Below, in pieces: positions 18,453 to 28,047 of a stretch of DNA of 64,000 nucleotides. Position 1 is the stretch's first letter, and each line of letters starts with the position of its first letter. A program made the translations under genes and the position numbers. The stretch comes from Pseudoalteromonas rhizosphaerae (GTDB taxonomy: Bacteria > Pseudomonadota > Gammaproteobacteria > Enterobacterales > Alteromonadaceae): the NCBI RefSeq assembly GCF_902498845.1, contig NZ_CABVLM010000001.1, positions 124,001 to 188,000 of the forward strand, written 5' to 3'. The notes under the pieces are model-generated. The model was not told the DNA's origin. It saw nothing but the letters and a program-made list of their open reading frames with translations, and made no database searches.

Positions 18453-19022
18453 ATGAGCACTTCATTAATTAACACTAAATTACAACCTTTCCATGCAACG
18501 GCTTACCACAATGGTGATTTTGTTGAACTTTCAGAACAAGATGTTTTAGGTAAGTGGTCTATTTTCTTTTTCTACCCAGCTGATTTTACCTTTGTATGTC
18601 CTACGGAACTGGGTGATGTTGCAGATCACTATGCACAATTACAAGAAATGGGTGTAGAGGTTTACTCAGTATCGACTGATACTCACTTTACTCACAAAGC
18701 ATGGCACGATACATCAGACACTATTGGTAAAATTACTTACCCAATGATCGGTGACCCAACAGGGCGTATTACACGTAATTTTGGTGTAATGATCGAAGAC
18801 GAAGGCCTAGCACTTCGCGGTACGTTTGTAATGAACCCTGAGGGCGAAATCAAAATCATTGAAACACATGATTTAGGTATTGGTCGTAGTGCCAAAGAAC
18901 TAGTACGTAAAGTACAAGCGGCACAATACATTGCGACTCATGATGGTGAAGTATGTCCGGCTTCTTGGCAGCCAGGTGAAGAAACATTAGCACCATCGCT
19001 TGATTTAGTTGGCAAAATTTAA
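18453..19022 (+). CDS. ahpC: Alkyl hydroperoxide reductase subunit C (2-Cys peroxiredoxin)
   Basis: A 189-residue typical 2-Cys peroxiredoxin that reduces hydrogen peroxide, organic hydroperoxides and peroxynitrite. The peroxidatic Cys49 lies in DFTFVCPTEL and the resolving Cys168 in VCPASW. Both are three positions beyond the Escherichia coli AhpC residues (46 and 165), and the total length is near the usual 187. The start is the ATG at 18453, with GAGGA at 18444-18448; an ATG at 18441 is part of that ribosome-binding site. It is followed by ahpF 103 bases downstream on the same strand, with a hairpin in between. Oxidised AhpC would be re-reduced by AhpF. Confidence 0.95.
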   Translation: MSTSLINTKLQPFHATAYHNGDFVELSEQDVLGKWSIFFFYPADFTFVCPTELGDVADHYAQLQEMGVEVYSVSTDTHFTHKAWHDTSDTIGKITYPMIGDPTGRITRNFGVMIEDEGLALRGTFVMNPEGEIKIIETHDLGIGRSAKELVRKVQAAQYIATHDGEVCPASWQPGEETLAPSLDLVGKI

Positions 19023-19055
19023 ATCGACTATTACAAAGCATTAATATGCTTGAAG

Positions 19056-19106
19056 GCTCATCATCACAATTTTATTAAGCACATTAGCGTGATGATGGGC
19101 ATTTTT
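19056..19106 (+). terminator. Intercistronic hairpin between ahpC and ahpF
   Basis: Arms GCTCATCATCAC (19056-19067) and GTGATGATGGGC (19089-19100) pair with one G-T wobble and are followed by ATTTTTGC. A partial terminator here would make ahpC mRNA more abundant than ahpF, matching the catalytic need for more peroxiredoxin than reductase. The attenuation role is inferred. Confidence 0.55.
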
Positions 19107-19125
19107 GCTAAAACAAGGGTAAGTC

Positions 19126-20700
19126 ATGTTAGATACCAACATTAAAAATCAATTAAAAAGTCACTTTGCAGCTATTGCTGATCCTGTAGAGCTACTTATC
19201 GCCTTGGATGACAGCAAAAAATCAATAGAAATTGACAATTTAGCCAACGATATTGCGTCGTTGAGCGACAAATTTTTGGTGCGAGATAATCCAGATAGTG
19301 GCGTACGTCGTCCATCAATAACGGTATCTTCACCTATTCGAGATAGCCAAATTACCTTTGCTGGTGTGCCTATGGGGCATGAATTTACCAGTTTGGTATT
19401 AGCGTTGTTACATACGGGCGGGCATCCGAGTAAGGCATCGGCCGCTGATCTTGACCAAATCAAGTCACTGACTCAGCCACTTGAGTTTGAAGTGTATATT
19501 TCATTAAGTTGCCAAACATGCCCGCAAGTCGTACAAGCGCTTAATTTAATGGCTGCGAACAATAGCAACATCAAAGCAACTATGATTGATGGGGCATTAT
19601 TTCAAGATGAAGTAGAGCAGCGAAATATACTTGCAGTACCGGCGGTGTACTTAAATGGCCAGCCATTTAGCCAAGGTGCGATGAGCTTAACTGATATTTT
19701 AAATAAAGTTGATAGTAAAGGGGCAGAGCGCCAAGCCGCTTCTCTCAATGAAAAATCACAATTTGATGTGCTTGTCGTAGGTGGTGGCCCTGCTGGTGCA
19801 TCTGCAGCAATTTATTCAGCACGTAAGGGTTTAAATACGGGCATTGTTGCTGATCGATTTGGTGGACAAGTAGCTGATACGCTAGCAATAGAAAATTTTA
19901 TATCTATTAAAGCAACCGAGGGGCCTAAGCTCGTAGCTCAGCTTGAAGAGCATGTTAAAGAGTACGATGTAGATGTCATGCACAATCAACGAGCTGTTGG
20001 TCTTAGTTATAAAAATGGTTATGAAATCACGCTTGAAAACGGAGCTGTGCTCAGTACCAAATCGTTAGTACTGGCAACGGGAGCTCGCTGGCGTGAAATG
20101 AACGTAGCTGGTGAACAACAATACCGTGGTCATGGTGTAGCGTATTGTCCACATTGTGATGGGCCGTTATTTAAAGGCAAACCAGTTGCCGTTATTGGTG
20201 GTGGTAATTCGGGCATTGAAGCGGCAATTGATTTAGCTAATATTGTTGAGCACGTTACAGTACTTGAATTTGCAGATACGTTACGCGCCGATGACGTCCT
20301 TATTCGTAAAGCCAATAGTTTAAAAAATATCACTATTATTAAGAATGCACAGACTACAGAAGTACTCGGTGATGGTAAAAAAGTGACGGGCTTAAGCTAT
20401 ACTGATCGCACCTCAGGTGAGAACAAACAGTTAAACTTAGCCGGTATATTTGTGCAAATAGGCTTAATACCTAACACTGAATGGTTAAAAGACAGTAATG
20501 TTGAACTCAGTCAGTTTGGCGAAATAATAATAGATGCAAAAGGAGCGACATCTTTAGCGGGAGTATATGCTGCGGGAGATGCAACGACCACACCATTTAA
20601 GCAAATCATCATTGCGATGGGCAGTGGTGCAACAGCAAGCCTCGGGGCATTTGATTACTTAATTCGTCAAACATCTAGTGAAGAGCAACGCGTAGCATAA
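19126..20700 (+). CDS. ahpF: Alkyl hydroperoxide reductase subunit F
   Basis: A 524-residue FAD- and NAD(P)H-dependent disulfide reductase that recharges AhpC. Residues 1-200 form the tandem thioredoxin-like domain with the redox pair Cys129/Cys132 (SCQTCPQ), the same numbering as in Escherichia coli. The rest is a thioredoxin-reductase-like module: FAD-binding [12 protein letters not shown], redox centre Cys341/Cys344 (CPHCDGP), a second dinucleotide-binding motif [12 protein letters not shown] and the FAD motif AAGDATT. Electrons flow from NAD(P)H through FAD and both disulfides to AhpC. The length matches the family. It forms a pair with the upstream ahpC and ends before a strong terminator. 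Confidence 0.95.
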   Translation: MLDTNIKNQLKSHFAAIADPVELLIALDDSKKSIEIDNLANDIASLSDKFLVRDNPDSGVRRPSITVSSPIRDSQITFAGVPMGHEFTSLVLALLHTGGHPSKASAADLDQIKSLTQPLEFEVYISLSCQTCPQVVQALNLMAANNSNIKATMIDGALFQDEVEQRNILAVPAVYLNGQPFSQGAMSLTDILNKVDSKGAERQAASLNEKSQFDVLVVGGGPAGASAAIYSARKGLNTGIVADRFGGQVADTLAIENFISIKATEGPKLVAQLEEHVKEYDVDVMHNQRAVGLSYKNGYEITLENGAVLSTKSLVLATGARWREMNVAGEQQYRGHGVAYCPHCDGPLFKGKPVAVIGGGNSGIEAAIDLANIVEHVTVLEFADTLRADDVLIRKANSLKNITIIKNAQTTEVLGDGKKVTGLSYTDRTSGENKQLNLAGIFVQIGLIPNTEWLKDSNVELSQFGEIIIDAKGATSLAGVYAAGDATTTPFKQIIIAMGSGATASLGAFDYLIRQTSSEEQRVA

Positions 20701-20755
20701 ATCAAATTATAGTCTCTTGATATAACAGCTCCCACCCATAGCTGTTTGTTCACCC

Positions 20756-20784
20756 AAGCCGCCCTCTCCAAAGGCGGCTTTTTT
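20756..20784 (+). terminator. Terminator after ahpF
   Basis: Stem GCCGCC / GGCGGC extended by AA-TT pairs, with a 9-base loop and a run of six T. Confidence 0.85.
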
Positions 20785-20834
20785 GTATAAAAAATTGTGC
20801 TAGTATTTAGACTTATTTTTTAAAGAGTTTTAGC

Positions 20835-21239
20835 ATGTATCAAGGAAGTTGTTTGTGTAACAAGGTCACAGTGCAAATTGATGGCCCGATCCAGAGCATT
20901 ATTCATTGCCACTGCTCGTTGTGTCGTAAAGCCAGTGGTACTGCATTTGCAACCAATGGATTTATCTCTCGTGTTGACTTTAAAGTAACCAAAGGCAATG
21001 AGTGGTTAAGCAGCTTTGAATTTAAACTAGGGCGTATCCGCTATTTTTGTAGTGCATGTGGCAGCCCAATCTACAGTGAAAACCTTGATGATATAAGCAG
21101 ACTAAGGTTGCGTCTGGGTATACTCGATAGCGATATTACAGAGCGTCCTATGAGCCATAACTTTGTTAGCTCAAAAGCGAATTGGGAGCAAATAAATGCT
21201 GATATCCCACACTATGATGGTTTTGAACCGACCCGCTAA
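20835..21239 (+). CDS. GFA (CENP-V/GFA) domain zinc protein
   Basis: A 134-residue GFA-type protein. The Mss4-like zinc fold is shown by three cysteine clusters: GSCLCNKV near the start, HCHCSLCRKASG at about 35-46 and FCSACGSPIYSE at about 73-84. The family is often annotated as glutathione-dependent formaldehyde-activating enzyme, but many members have no shown activity, so this name should be read as fold only. It is a single gene downstream of the ahpF terminator and convergent with the DM13 gene. Nothing nearby, such as a glutathione-dependent formaldehyde dehydrogenase, supports a formaldehyde role. Confidence 0.85.
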   Translation: MYQGSCLCNKVTVQIDGPIQSIIHCHCSLCRKASGTAFATNGFISRVDFKVTKGNEWLSSFEFKLGRIRYFCSACGSPIYSENLDDISRLRLRLGILDSDITERPMSHNFVSSKANWEQINADIPHYDGFEPTR

Positions 21240-21337
21240 GTTCGTTGGCTGATAGTGTTTTTATAATAAGTAAACTGGTAAATAGTCTGTGCCGCAACTC
21301 TCTGTTGCTTTTAAAGCAGTTGTTTCCCAGTACTTGT

Positions 21338-21808
21338 TCATTGGTACTGAGCCGCGGTTATAAATTGTTCAAAACTCTCACACCACACAATAACAGTGTT
21401 AAAGCGTGCAATATTAATATCGGCTGGCACCTTAATTATAAAACCATCGAATGTATTTATGCTTGCAACCCTTGTCATTGTGCCTTTATAGGCTAAAAAA
21501 TCGGCTTCATTATCAATAAAGCGATTAGCTAAATAAAGTTGGTAATCTGGGCCTGGGCTCAAGGTGCCATCAAAAGAGATCATTGCATTGGTTAATCTGA
21601 CTTGGCCGTTACCATAATGCAAAGCATCGGAGCCTGCGAGATCAGCTTTGAATTCACCACTATAAAGTGCTTGCTGAGCATGTGTGGCTAGCTCAAGTTT
21701 GCTGGGGGATGGTGGGGCCGTTAAAATTGGCAGTGTGTATAACCCCGCAACAAAGCCAACACAAAATATCATCAGATAAACGACTACCTGCCACAATTTA
21801 CGCATCAT
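21338..21808 (-). CDS. Membrane-anchored DM13-domain protein
   Basis: A 156-residue protein with one N-terminal membrane anchor (about 6-28) and a periplasmic DM13 domain (about 48-155). Typical DM13 elements are LYSGEFKA, HYGNGQVRLTNAMISFDG, GPDYQLYLA and the C-terminal VIVWCESFEQFITAAQY with its conserved cysteine. DM13 domains have been proposed to act in electron transfer or redox reactions through that cysteine, but no reaction is known. It is a single gene between two convergent or loosely spaced neighbours. Fold assignment is moderately sure; function is open. Confidence 0.7.
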   Translation of the reverse strand: MMRKLWQVVVYLMIFCVGFVAGLYTLPILTAPPSPSKLELATHAQQALYSGEFKADLAGSDALHYGNGQVRLTNAMISFDGTLSPGPDYQLYLANRFIDNEADFLAYKGTMTRVASINTFDGFIIKVPADINIARFNTVIVWCESFEQFITAAQYQ

Positions 21809-22008
21809 AATAAGACCTTATCCATGAGAGTATTCAGTATATAGGGCAAAACAAGCGGATGCCTTCATCTATAGTTATAAGCTAGCTTACAAAATTGGAT
21901 TGGGCGAGTTCAATCTTCATTTAAGTATTTACTTTATTAGGGTGCTTGACCCTATTGTGAACTGACTTAATTGTTAGCTCGCAATAAGTAATGTGAGCTA
22001 TGGTGTCG

Positions 22009-22821
22009 CTAATTTAGGTGAAAAACTTTTCTCGATGATAATGCGAGATCTCGTTCTTTCTCACCAAAAAATTGTTGATAAAGCTGCGCAAACTTACCGT
22101 TTTTTTGAAGTTTTAGTAACCCTGCCTCTAACTCCATTAGTAAAGCATCGTTTTGTTTATGAGTGTAAAAATAATAATGACTCGGGTATTGCAACATGAT
22201 CGTTGGTTCAATCATTAAGTTTTGATGCTGCAGTTTAGTCACCTCAGCGGCAATAGCTGATACAGAGCGAGGAAAATAATCTGCCAAACCTGTCTCGAGT
22301 GCTCTAGTCATGCCTTTATAATCTAGCTCACCATTAACAGTGAAGCCATTGCGGATAAGTACATCATAATCAGACCAACTTTGCTTTTGTAATGCGATTA
22401 AAGGCTTAAGCTGTGCTGAAGTTGATATTTCAGCGAAGCGCGGTTGTTGATTTTTATTAATTATTAGTAATCGCTTGCCGTGTAAACCTTGGTAAATTGA
22501 CAATGAGGTATGATGTAAATCTGGGTAGCTATTAGCAGGGAGCGATAGCCAAGCTAAATTAATACTGCTTGCTTTTGACAACTCTTCCACCACGCGTTTT
22601 TTATTCATTGGTCTAATGGAGTATATAAAATCAACCTGTTTTCCTTGCTCAGCAAAGGCGAGCGTTAACAGCGCATGAATATAGTGATTACGAGGGGTAT
22701 CGGTGTTGCTGGGGCTGGCTAAATGAAGATTAACGATTGCTTCATTTGCGTGTACAAAGCTAGTAAACGCCAGAGGCAATAACAATAACCAGAGCACGCC
22801 AAAATTATACAATTTCATCAT
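22009..22821 (-). CDS. Periplasmic solute-binding protein, family 3 type
   Basis: A 270-residue exported protein with a signal peptide (about 1-25, ending VHA) and the two-lobed fold of amino-acid-type binding proteins (PBPb/SBP family 3). The C-terminal LLKLQKNGKFAQLYQQFFGE is the usual final helix of the fold. No ABC permease or ATPase lies next to it. Many Alteromonadales encode such orphan binding proteins, whose roles are mostly unknown. Its divergent neighbour, 140 bases from its start, is a chemoreceptor, so a sensing partnership is possible but not shown. Confidence 0.75.
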   Translation of the reverse strand: MMKLYNFGVLWLLLLPLAFTSFVHANEAIVNLHLASPSNTDTPRNHYIHALLTLAFAEQGKQVDFIYSIRPMNKKRVVEELSKASSINLAWLSLPANSYPDLHHTSLSIYQGLHGKRLLIINKNQQPRFAEISTSAQLKPLIALQKQSWSDYDVLIRNGFTVNGELDYKGMTRALETGLADYFPRSVSAIAAEVTKLQHQNLMIEPTIMLQYPSHYYFYTHKQNDALLMELEAGLLKLQKNGKFAQLYQQFFGEKERDLALSSRKVFHLN

Positions 22822-22961
22822 TGAGCTATAACTTAAAATTTTATGACTCTAGTATAGCAAAATTATAATACCTTATTGTTGCAAAAAATATTATAAAAAC
22901 GTAGAGGCTTTTGAATTACGTATTATACTTGTAAATATTAAAGTTGTAGCTTTGGAATACT

Positions 22962-24587
22962 ATGTTAAATAATTATTTGGTCCGTTCCCGTTTAATTGTA
23001 TTAGCGCTTTTACCTGTTGTAATATTTACGATTACTGCCATATATTCAATTAGTACTATGGGAGGGTTAGTCAAAGGAATTGACAGTTTATATGAAAACC
23101 GTGTCGTACCATTGAAACAGATAAAAACAGTGTCAGATAACTACGCAGTTAATATTGTTGATTTACTTCATAAATTTAGAGCTGGGACTATAAGCCAAAA
23201 TGATTTATTAGCGGCAGTACAGCAGTCTCAAAATACAGCCGATAAAGAATGGAATACTTACCTTAGTACAGACTTAACCAGTGAAGAAAAAAGCTTAGTA
23301 AATACTGTTGAACAAAAACTTAAGCCAGTTCAAGCGCACCTCAAAAATTTGTTGAATAAAATACGCAATGGGGATTTCCAGTCACTCTCTCAACAGCAGT
23401 TTGTTACTGATCTATATGATGTATTCGATCCGTTAAGTGCGAGCTATCAAGCTTTAATAGAGCTGCAATTAAATGAAGCGAATCACTTTAAAAAACAAGC
23501 CGACGAAAACTTTGCGTTAGTAAGTCTAGTGATGAAATTATCAGTAGCACTGTTGATTTTTTTGTTGTTAGCCATTGCTTATTTTATTTATCGTTCAATT
23601 CAAAATCCATTGATGGCGCTGCGCGATACCATTACGCAAATTGCAAATAATGCTGACTTGCGAATACGAGCCAATGTACTTGGTGAAGATGAAATTGCAG
23701 ATACTGCGCGAAACTTTAATAATATGTTGTCACGTATACATACTTTAGTAACCGATGTATCTGGGGCGACGTTAACTTTATCTTCTGCGGCAGAAGAAAT
23801 GAACTCAATTAGTGAGCAAGTGGCCTCAACAGCCACAGAGCAAGAGCAACAGTCTACAATGATTGCGACAGCCATTACGCAAATGAGTAGTGCGATTGAA
23901 CAAGTGGCACAAAATGCGATGGCCACATCAGAAAAAGCCACTAATGCAGATAGTAAAGCACAACAAGGGCAGCAAGCCGTTGCTGATAATATTAGCTCAA
24001 TCCAAACGTTATCTAAGTTAGTAAATACAAATACACAATTAATAAACGATCTTAATACACAAACAAATGATATAAATCAGGTTGTAATGATGATCCAAGG
24101 CGTTGCAGAGCAAACTAACTTACTGGCTTTAAATGCTGCGATTGAAGCCGCAAGAGCAGGGGATTCTGGTCGTGGTTTTGCTGTTGTTGCCGATGAAGTA
24201 AGGCAGCTTGCTCATAATACCCAAAAAGCCACAGCGAGTATTAATGAAATGATCAGCAAGCTACAAGGTATGGCTCAACAAGCTGTTGTTGCTATGGGCA
24301 ACGCTGAAAGTAGTGCACAAGAAAGTGTTGATCATGCAGAATATTCATCACAAGTTTTAACTGAAATAAATCAAGAGGTAACCGAAATTGCCGATATGAA
24401 CACGCAAGTGTCAACAGCCACTGAAGAGCAAAAAATGGTGGCCAATGAATTAAGTAGTAACATCAACGAGTTTAGTTCTAGTATTGCATCAGTGAGTGAA
24501 AGTTCACAGCAAAACGCACAAGCATCACAGGAGTTGGCCTTACTCGCAAGTATGTTACAACAACAAGTAAATGAGTTTAAAATATAA
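22962..24587 (+). CDS. Methyl-accepting chemotaxis protein with four-helix-bundle sensor
   Basis: A 541-residue chemoreceptor. TM1 is at about residues 10-32, followed by a helical periplasmic region of about 150 residues that fits the 4HB_MCP sensor type ([20 protein letters not shown]). TM2 is at about 188-210, then a HAMP domain (about 211-265) and the signalling domain. The hairpin tip is intact ([20 protein letters not shown], then [15 protein letters not shown]). No CheR-docking pentapeptide is seen at the C-terminus (VNEFKI). It is divergent from the orphan binding protein. Ligand unknown. Confidence 0.9.
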   Translation: MLNNYLVRSRLIVLALLPVVIFTITAIYSISTMGGLVKGIDSLYENRVVPLKQIKTVSDNYAVNIVDLLHKFRAGTISQNDLLAAVQQSQNTADKEWNTYLSTDLTSEEKSLVNTVEQKLKPVQAHLKNLLNKIRNGDFQSLSQQQFVTDLYDVFDPLSASYQALIELQLNEANHFKKQADENFALVSLVMKLSVALLIFLLLAIAYFIYRSIQNPLMALRDTITQIANNADLRIRANVLGEDEIADTARNFNNMLSRIHTLVTDVSGATLTLSSAAEEMNSISEQVASTATEQEQQSTMIATAITQMSSAIEQVAQNAMATSEKATNADSKAQQGQQAVADNISSIQTLSKLVNTNTQLINDLNTQTNDINQVVMMIQGVAEQTNLLALNAAIEAARAGDSGRGFAVVADEVRQLAHNTQKATASINEMISKLQGMAQQAVVAMGNAESSAQESVDHAEYSSQVLTEINQEVTEIADMNTQVSTATEEQKMVANELSSNINEFSSSIASVSESSQQNAQASQELALLASMLQQQVNEFKI

Positions 24588-24599
24588 CACTGTAATGAG

Positions 24600-24638
24600 T
24601 GTACCTTGTTATTAATAGAGTACGAATGACAAGGTACA
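24600..24638. terminator. Inverted repeat after the chemoreceptor
   Basis: Perfect 10-bp arms TGTACCTTGT and ACAAGGTACA around a 19-base loop, 12 bases after the stop. No run of T follows, so it may be an RNA 3'-end structure rather than an intrinsic terminator. Confidence 0.4.
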
Positions 24639-24743
24639 GTCTAAATTTATTCGTTTTCACAAGGTTTGGTTCGCGCAGTTTTGTGACAACATCAGCAAAA
24701 AAAATAAGCTGCCACACACTTTTTTATAGATAAAATCATTGTT

Positions 24744-25583
24744 CTATAGCTGTATGCTTTGCAAATGTTGCTGTGCAGCCACAATCCCCATTTGGTAACC
24801 ATCGCTGAGCTTTTGATAGTTTTTAGTGGTGCGGCCAACGTTAAAGTCAGCAGGTGGTGCGATGATATTTATTTTACAGTCTGCAGGTGGATTATGAATA
24901 AACGCAATACTGGCATTATAGTTATCAGCACGAGCTAAAGATGCACTGGCAAGTGCCGGGTGGTTTTTATAAATGCGGCGTGTAAACCATGGGGCCTTAC
25001 TGGTTTTTTTACGATATCCAAGTGGTTGTGATAAAACTACCGTGATTTCTTCAGCCCCCATTTGATAGGCTTTTCGGATCGGAATTGAATCAGCCACACC
25101 GCCATCGGTCATGGCAATACCATCAATTACTGGGTAATCTCGATAAGCAATAGGAATCGCACAGGAGGCTTTTAACTGCTGCTCCATTTGCTCTGCTGTC
25201 GCTTTTAAATACTGCGCTGATGCTGTGTCTATATCGGTTGCGACTATATAAAATTCACAGTTCTGTGCTGCAAATGTGCCAAGATCTAAACGAATATCAG
25301 CCATGGTGGTTTGCCATAACCAATCTAAGTCAAATAAATGCCCACCACGGATAAAGCGCGCTAAATTAATAAACTCGGGTCGGCATGAATAATCAGTGAT
25401 CACTTTATGATTACGTTTAGCTTGTTGGCATAAATAAGCCGCAATATTCGTTGCCCCAGCAGAAACACCAAAGCAGCGATTAAATGGTTGGTATTGTGCC
25501 CCTAAGAACGCATCAAGTACGCCGGTGGCAAATATGCCGCGCATTGCACCACCTTCTACAACAAGGGTGTGTTTGTTGTTCAC
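24744..25583 (-). CDS. Patatin-like phospholipase
   Basis: A 279-residue serine hydrolase of the patatin family, which cleaves acyl chains from lipids with a Ser-Asp dyad. The oxyanion loop is EGGAMRG near the N-terminus. The nucleophile elbow is GVSAG and the catalytic aspartate lies in the motif DGGVADSIP at mid-protein. I prefer the GTG at 25583 (VNNKHTLVVEGG), because AGGAGA is correctly spaced before it; the frame is open to an ATG at 25610. No signal peptide is visible, so it acts in the cytoplasm or is peripherally attached. It is the last gene of the ABC-transporter operon, 32 bases after the permease. A link between lipid turnover and that transporter is suggested only by position. 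Confidence 0.85.
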   Translation of the reverse strand: MNNKHTLVVEGGAMRGIFATGVLDAFLGAQYQPFNRCFGVSAGATNIAAYLCQQAKRNHKVITDYSCRPEFINLARFIRGGHLFDLDWLWQTTMADIRLDLGTFAAQNCEFYIVATDIDTASAQYLKATAEQMEQQLKASCAIPIAYRDYPVIDGIAMTDGGVADSIPIRKAYQMGAEEITVVLSQPLGYRKKTSKAPWFTRRIYKNHPALASASLARADNYNASIAFIHNPPADCKINIIAPPADFNVGRTTKNYQKLSDGYQMGIVAAQQHLQSIQL

Positions 25584-25615
25584 TGAATTTTCTCCTTTTA
25601 CTACTAACATTCGAG

Positions 25616-26851
25616 TTAATCACTTTGCAGTGCTTCAATAGGATCAAGCTGTGACGCTTTGATCGCGGGGTATACACCAAAAATAAGGCCGACTAACGCA
25701 CAAATACTAAACGATAGCACGATGGCGGTCATTGACCACGATACCGCCCACTGCGAGTACATAGAAATAATTTCAGACAAGCCAATACCAAATACCACAC
25801 CCAGTAGGCCACCTAAAATAGAAATGGTAAAGCTCTCGGCAATAAATTGTATTCGAATGTCTTTTTGTGTTGCACCAATAGCACGCAGTAAGCCAATTTC
25901 TTTAGTGCGTTCAAGCACCGTCGCCAACATGATATTCATAATACCGATACCGCCAACCAAGAGTGAAATGCCTGCCACGCAGGACATCACAATATTAAAT
26001 ATTTGCTGGGTTTGTTTTTGCTGGGCTAATAACGCGGCAGGAATAACTAATTCAAAATCATCAATATCACTGTGGCGATTTTGCAGTAAATGTTCCAGTG
26101 CTTGTGCGGCAACAATTGGATCAACCGATTTATCAATGGCTAGTTTCAAGCTGCTGACTTCACTATCAAGTAAGCCACTCTCAAAGCGGTGTAATGCAGT
26201 ACTAAGTGGAATAAATACTTGGTTTTGTTCGTTACCAAGTTTGACTCCTTGAAATTCTTTTTTCTTTAAATAAGGCGCTTGTAAAATACCGACTACTTTA
26301 AACCATAAGTGGTTAATTTTTATTTGTTGACCGAGTGCGTCACCTAACGGAAATAGTTGCTTGGCAGTATTTGCGCCAAGCATTGCCACTTGAGCAAACC
26401 GTTGTTGATCGTTTTTATTTAATATACGCCCAGCAAATAGTTGAAAATGTGACAGCTGAAAATAATTAGCGCTTACACCTACGGCATTGGCGTCGCTGTT
26501 GTTGTATTGGCTAAAAATATGATACGTCTCGATGGTTTTTTGTGCGGCAAAATCGGTAACAAAAGGCAGCGAGTCGTGGGCAACTTGGGCATCACGCAGG
26601 CTTAAACCGGCCGAATGCTTACGTTGCTCTTTGAGTTCTTTTTCATCGAACTCTTTGCCATTAACAATCAAATTATATAACCCCATAGAGTCAATCATTT
26701 TCATGGCTTCACGTTCAGCACCTTCACCAATATTGAGCATAGCAATGACGGCACCGACACCAAATATCATCCCTAATAAAGTCAGTAAAGTACGTAACTT
26801 ATGCTGTGCAAGCTCTAAGGCGGTGTCGATAAATAAAGTTAAATATTTCAT
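25616..26851 (-). CDS. MacB-type ABC transporter permease
   Basis: A 411-residue FtsX/MacB permease. The first membrane helix (about 18-40, LRTLLTLLGMIFGVGAVIAM) is followed by a periplasmic MacB core domain of about 220 residues. Three C-terminal membrane helices lie at about 285-310, 335-360 and 370-395, with the characteristic ERTKEIGLLRAIGATQKDI coupling segment. Such permeases do not carry substrate through the membrane but drive a periplasmic adaptor by mechanotransmission. The start overlaps the stop of the upstream adaptor by one base (TGATG), so expression is coupled. The ATPase is encoded by the first gene of the operon. Confidence 0.88.
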   Translation of the reverse strand: MKYLTLFIDTALELAQHKLRTLLTLLGMIFGVGAVIAMLNIGEGAEREAMKMIDSMGLYNLIVNGKEFDEKELKEQRKHSAGLSLRDAQVAHDSLPFVTDFAAQKTIETYHIFSQYNNSDANAVGVSANYFQLSHFQLFAGRILNKNDQQRFAQVAMLGANTAKQLFPLGDALGQQIKINHLWFKVVGILQAPYLKKKEFQGVKLGNEQNQVFIPLSTALHRFESGLLDSEVSSLKLAIDKSVDPIVAAQALEHLLQNRHSDIDDFELVIPAALLAQQKQTQQIFNIVMSCVAGISLLVGGIGIMNIMLATVLERTKEIGLLRAIGATQKDIRIQFIAESFTISILGGLLGVVFGIGLSEIISMYSQWAVSWSMTAIVLSFSICALVGLIFGVYPAIKASQLDPIEALQSD

Positions 26852-28047
26852 CAGATGTCCTTTATATCAATGAGTGAGATCACATCATTAGCAGCTAAAC
26901 CTGCGAGGATCTCTACATGACTAAGGTTATGTTTGCCTAATAAAACGGTCTTTTTGACAAATTCGCCAGCTTCTTCAACATAGACATAATGCGCATTTTG
27001 TTCGGTAAAAACACTTTGTTTGGGTACCACTAAACGCTCACTTTGCGGTGTCACTAAAATAGTCGCATTGAGTTTTAAACCCGGGCGTAAAGCGTTATTT
27101 TGCTGATTTATCGTTGCTTTTAGCTCGTAAAATTTTTGTGGATCGCCGCGTTTTATTGATTTAGGAAACGGTGATACTTCAATTAACTCGCCACTAAATT
27201 GCTGCTCAGGCAATGCAATAAGTTTGAATGTAAGTGACTGACCTACGGATAAATCGATTGCTTCACGTTCAGACACATATAACATCAACTGCATTTGGCT
27301 AACATCAGGCAGTGCTGCTATTTTTTGACCAGGCCATAAGGATTCACCCGCTCGCGGTTTTTCGCCGCGCCAATTAGTACTATGGGTTAATAAGCCATCG
27401 TGAGGGGCGATGATCTCAAGCAATGATAGGTTAGTGTTCAATGTTGCTAATTTTTGTTTGTATTGGTCTTCTTTCATTTTTAATAACATCAACTCTCCGG
27501 TGGCACTTTGCTCAAAACGGCCAGTTTGCCAGTCGTAGTAGTTATGCTTTGCATTTAAAAACTCAACATTTTGTTGTGACTCTAAAATATCTAATTTAGA
27601 GCGAATACGTTCATCTTCAATTGAGTAATCTTCGGCAAATTGCTTTTCTTCATTAACCAATACAATATCGTGTTCTAAAATAGTCTTATCTTTATCTATT
27701 TCTCCTGATTTTTGTGCTAAATCTTGCGCAGCTAAAGCCGCTTGGTTGGCGTTCTTTTGGCTTTGCCGACGCATTTGTTCGCCATCAAAACGAGCAATGA
27801 CCTGACCTTTTTTAACTTGGCTATATTCTGGCATTAACCACGCTAAAGTTTGTGGCCCACGGCTTGATGCTGGCGCAACAATTAGGGTTTCATTTGCTGC
27901 GATCAAATGCCCTTTGGCTTCAACCTCAGTTTTAAAACTGTGTTCACTAACCGTATAAGTGAGCGCGTTTTGAATTTCATGTTCTTCTGAACAACCGCTG
28001 ATAAATAAAGCCGTAACAATTAAGCTAAGTGCAAAACACGTTTTCAT
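26851..28047 (-). CDS. HlyD-family periplasmic adaptor lipoprotein (third adaptor)
   Basis: A 398-residue membrane-fusion protein. A lipoprotein signal ends at FISGC (about residues 16-20), followed by a lipoyl half motif (VKKGQVIARFDGEQM), a helical hairpin of about 100 residues, the second lipoyl half (IIAPHDGLLTHSTNWRGEK) and beta-barrel and membrane-proximal domains. It would bridge the MacB-type permease to an outer-membrane channel. It shares the sequence landmark GEK-x(5)-ES with the upstream adaptor, so the two are tandem paralogues. It overlaps that gene by 4 bases and the permease by 1 base. Confidence 0.83.
   Translation of the reverse strand: MKTCFALSLIVTALFISGCSEEHEIQNALTYTVSEHSFKTEVEAKGHLIAANETLIVAPASSRGPQTLAWLMPEYSQVKKGQVIARFDGEQMRRQSQKNANQAALAAQDLAQKSGEIDKDKTILEHDIVLVNEEKQFAEDYSIEDERIRSKLDILESQQNVEFLNAKHNYYDWQTGRFEQSATGELMLLKMKEDQYKQKLATLNTNLSLLEIIAPHDGLLTHSTNWRGEKPRAGESLWPGQKIAALPDVSQMQLMLYVSEREAIDLSVGQSLTFKLIALPEQQFSGELIEVSPFPKSIKRGDPQKFYELKATINQQNNALRPGLKLNATILVTPQSERLVVPKQSVFTEQNAHYVYVEEAGEFVKKTVLLGKHNLSHVEILAGLAANDVISLIDIKDI

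Noticed and set aside
19161-19463. 100-codon minus-strand frame in ahpF
   Set aside because: Antisense shadow of the well-supported ahpF N-terminal domain.
21245-21496. Plus-strand frame after the GFA gene
   Set aside because: Most of it lies antisense to the DM13 gene, which has clear family motifs.
22009-22821. Amino-acid ABC transporter component
   Set aside because: The binding-protein fold is clear, but no permease or ATPase is adjacent, so calling it part of a transporter is not supported.
25659-26252. 197-codon plus-strand frame inside the ABC permease region
   Set aside because: It is the antisense shadow of the MacB-type permease; its translation has no domain and an odd serine/isoleucine-rich composition.
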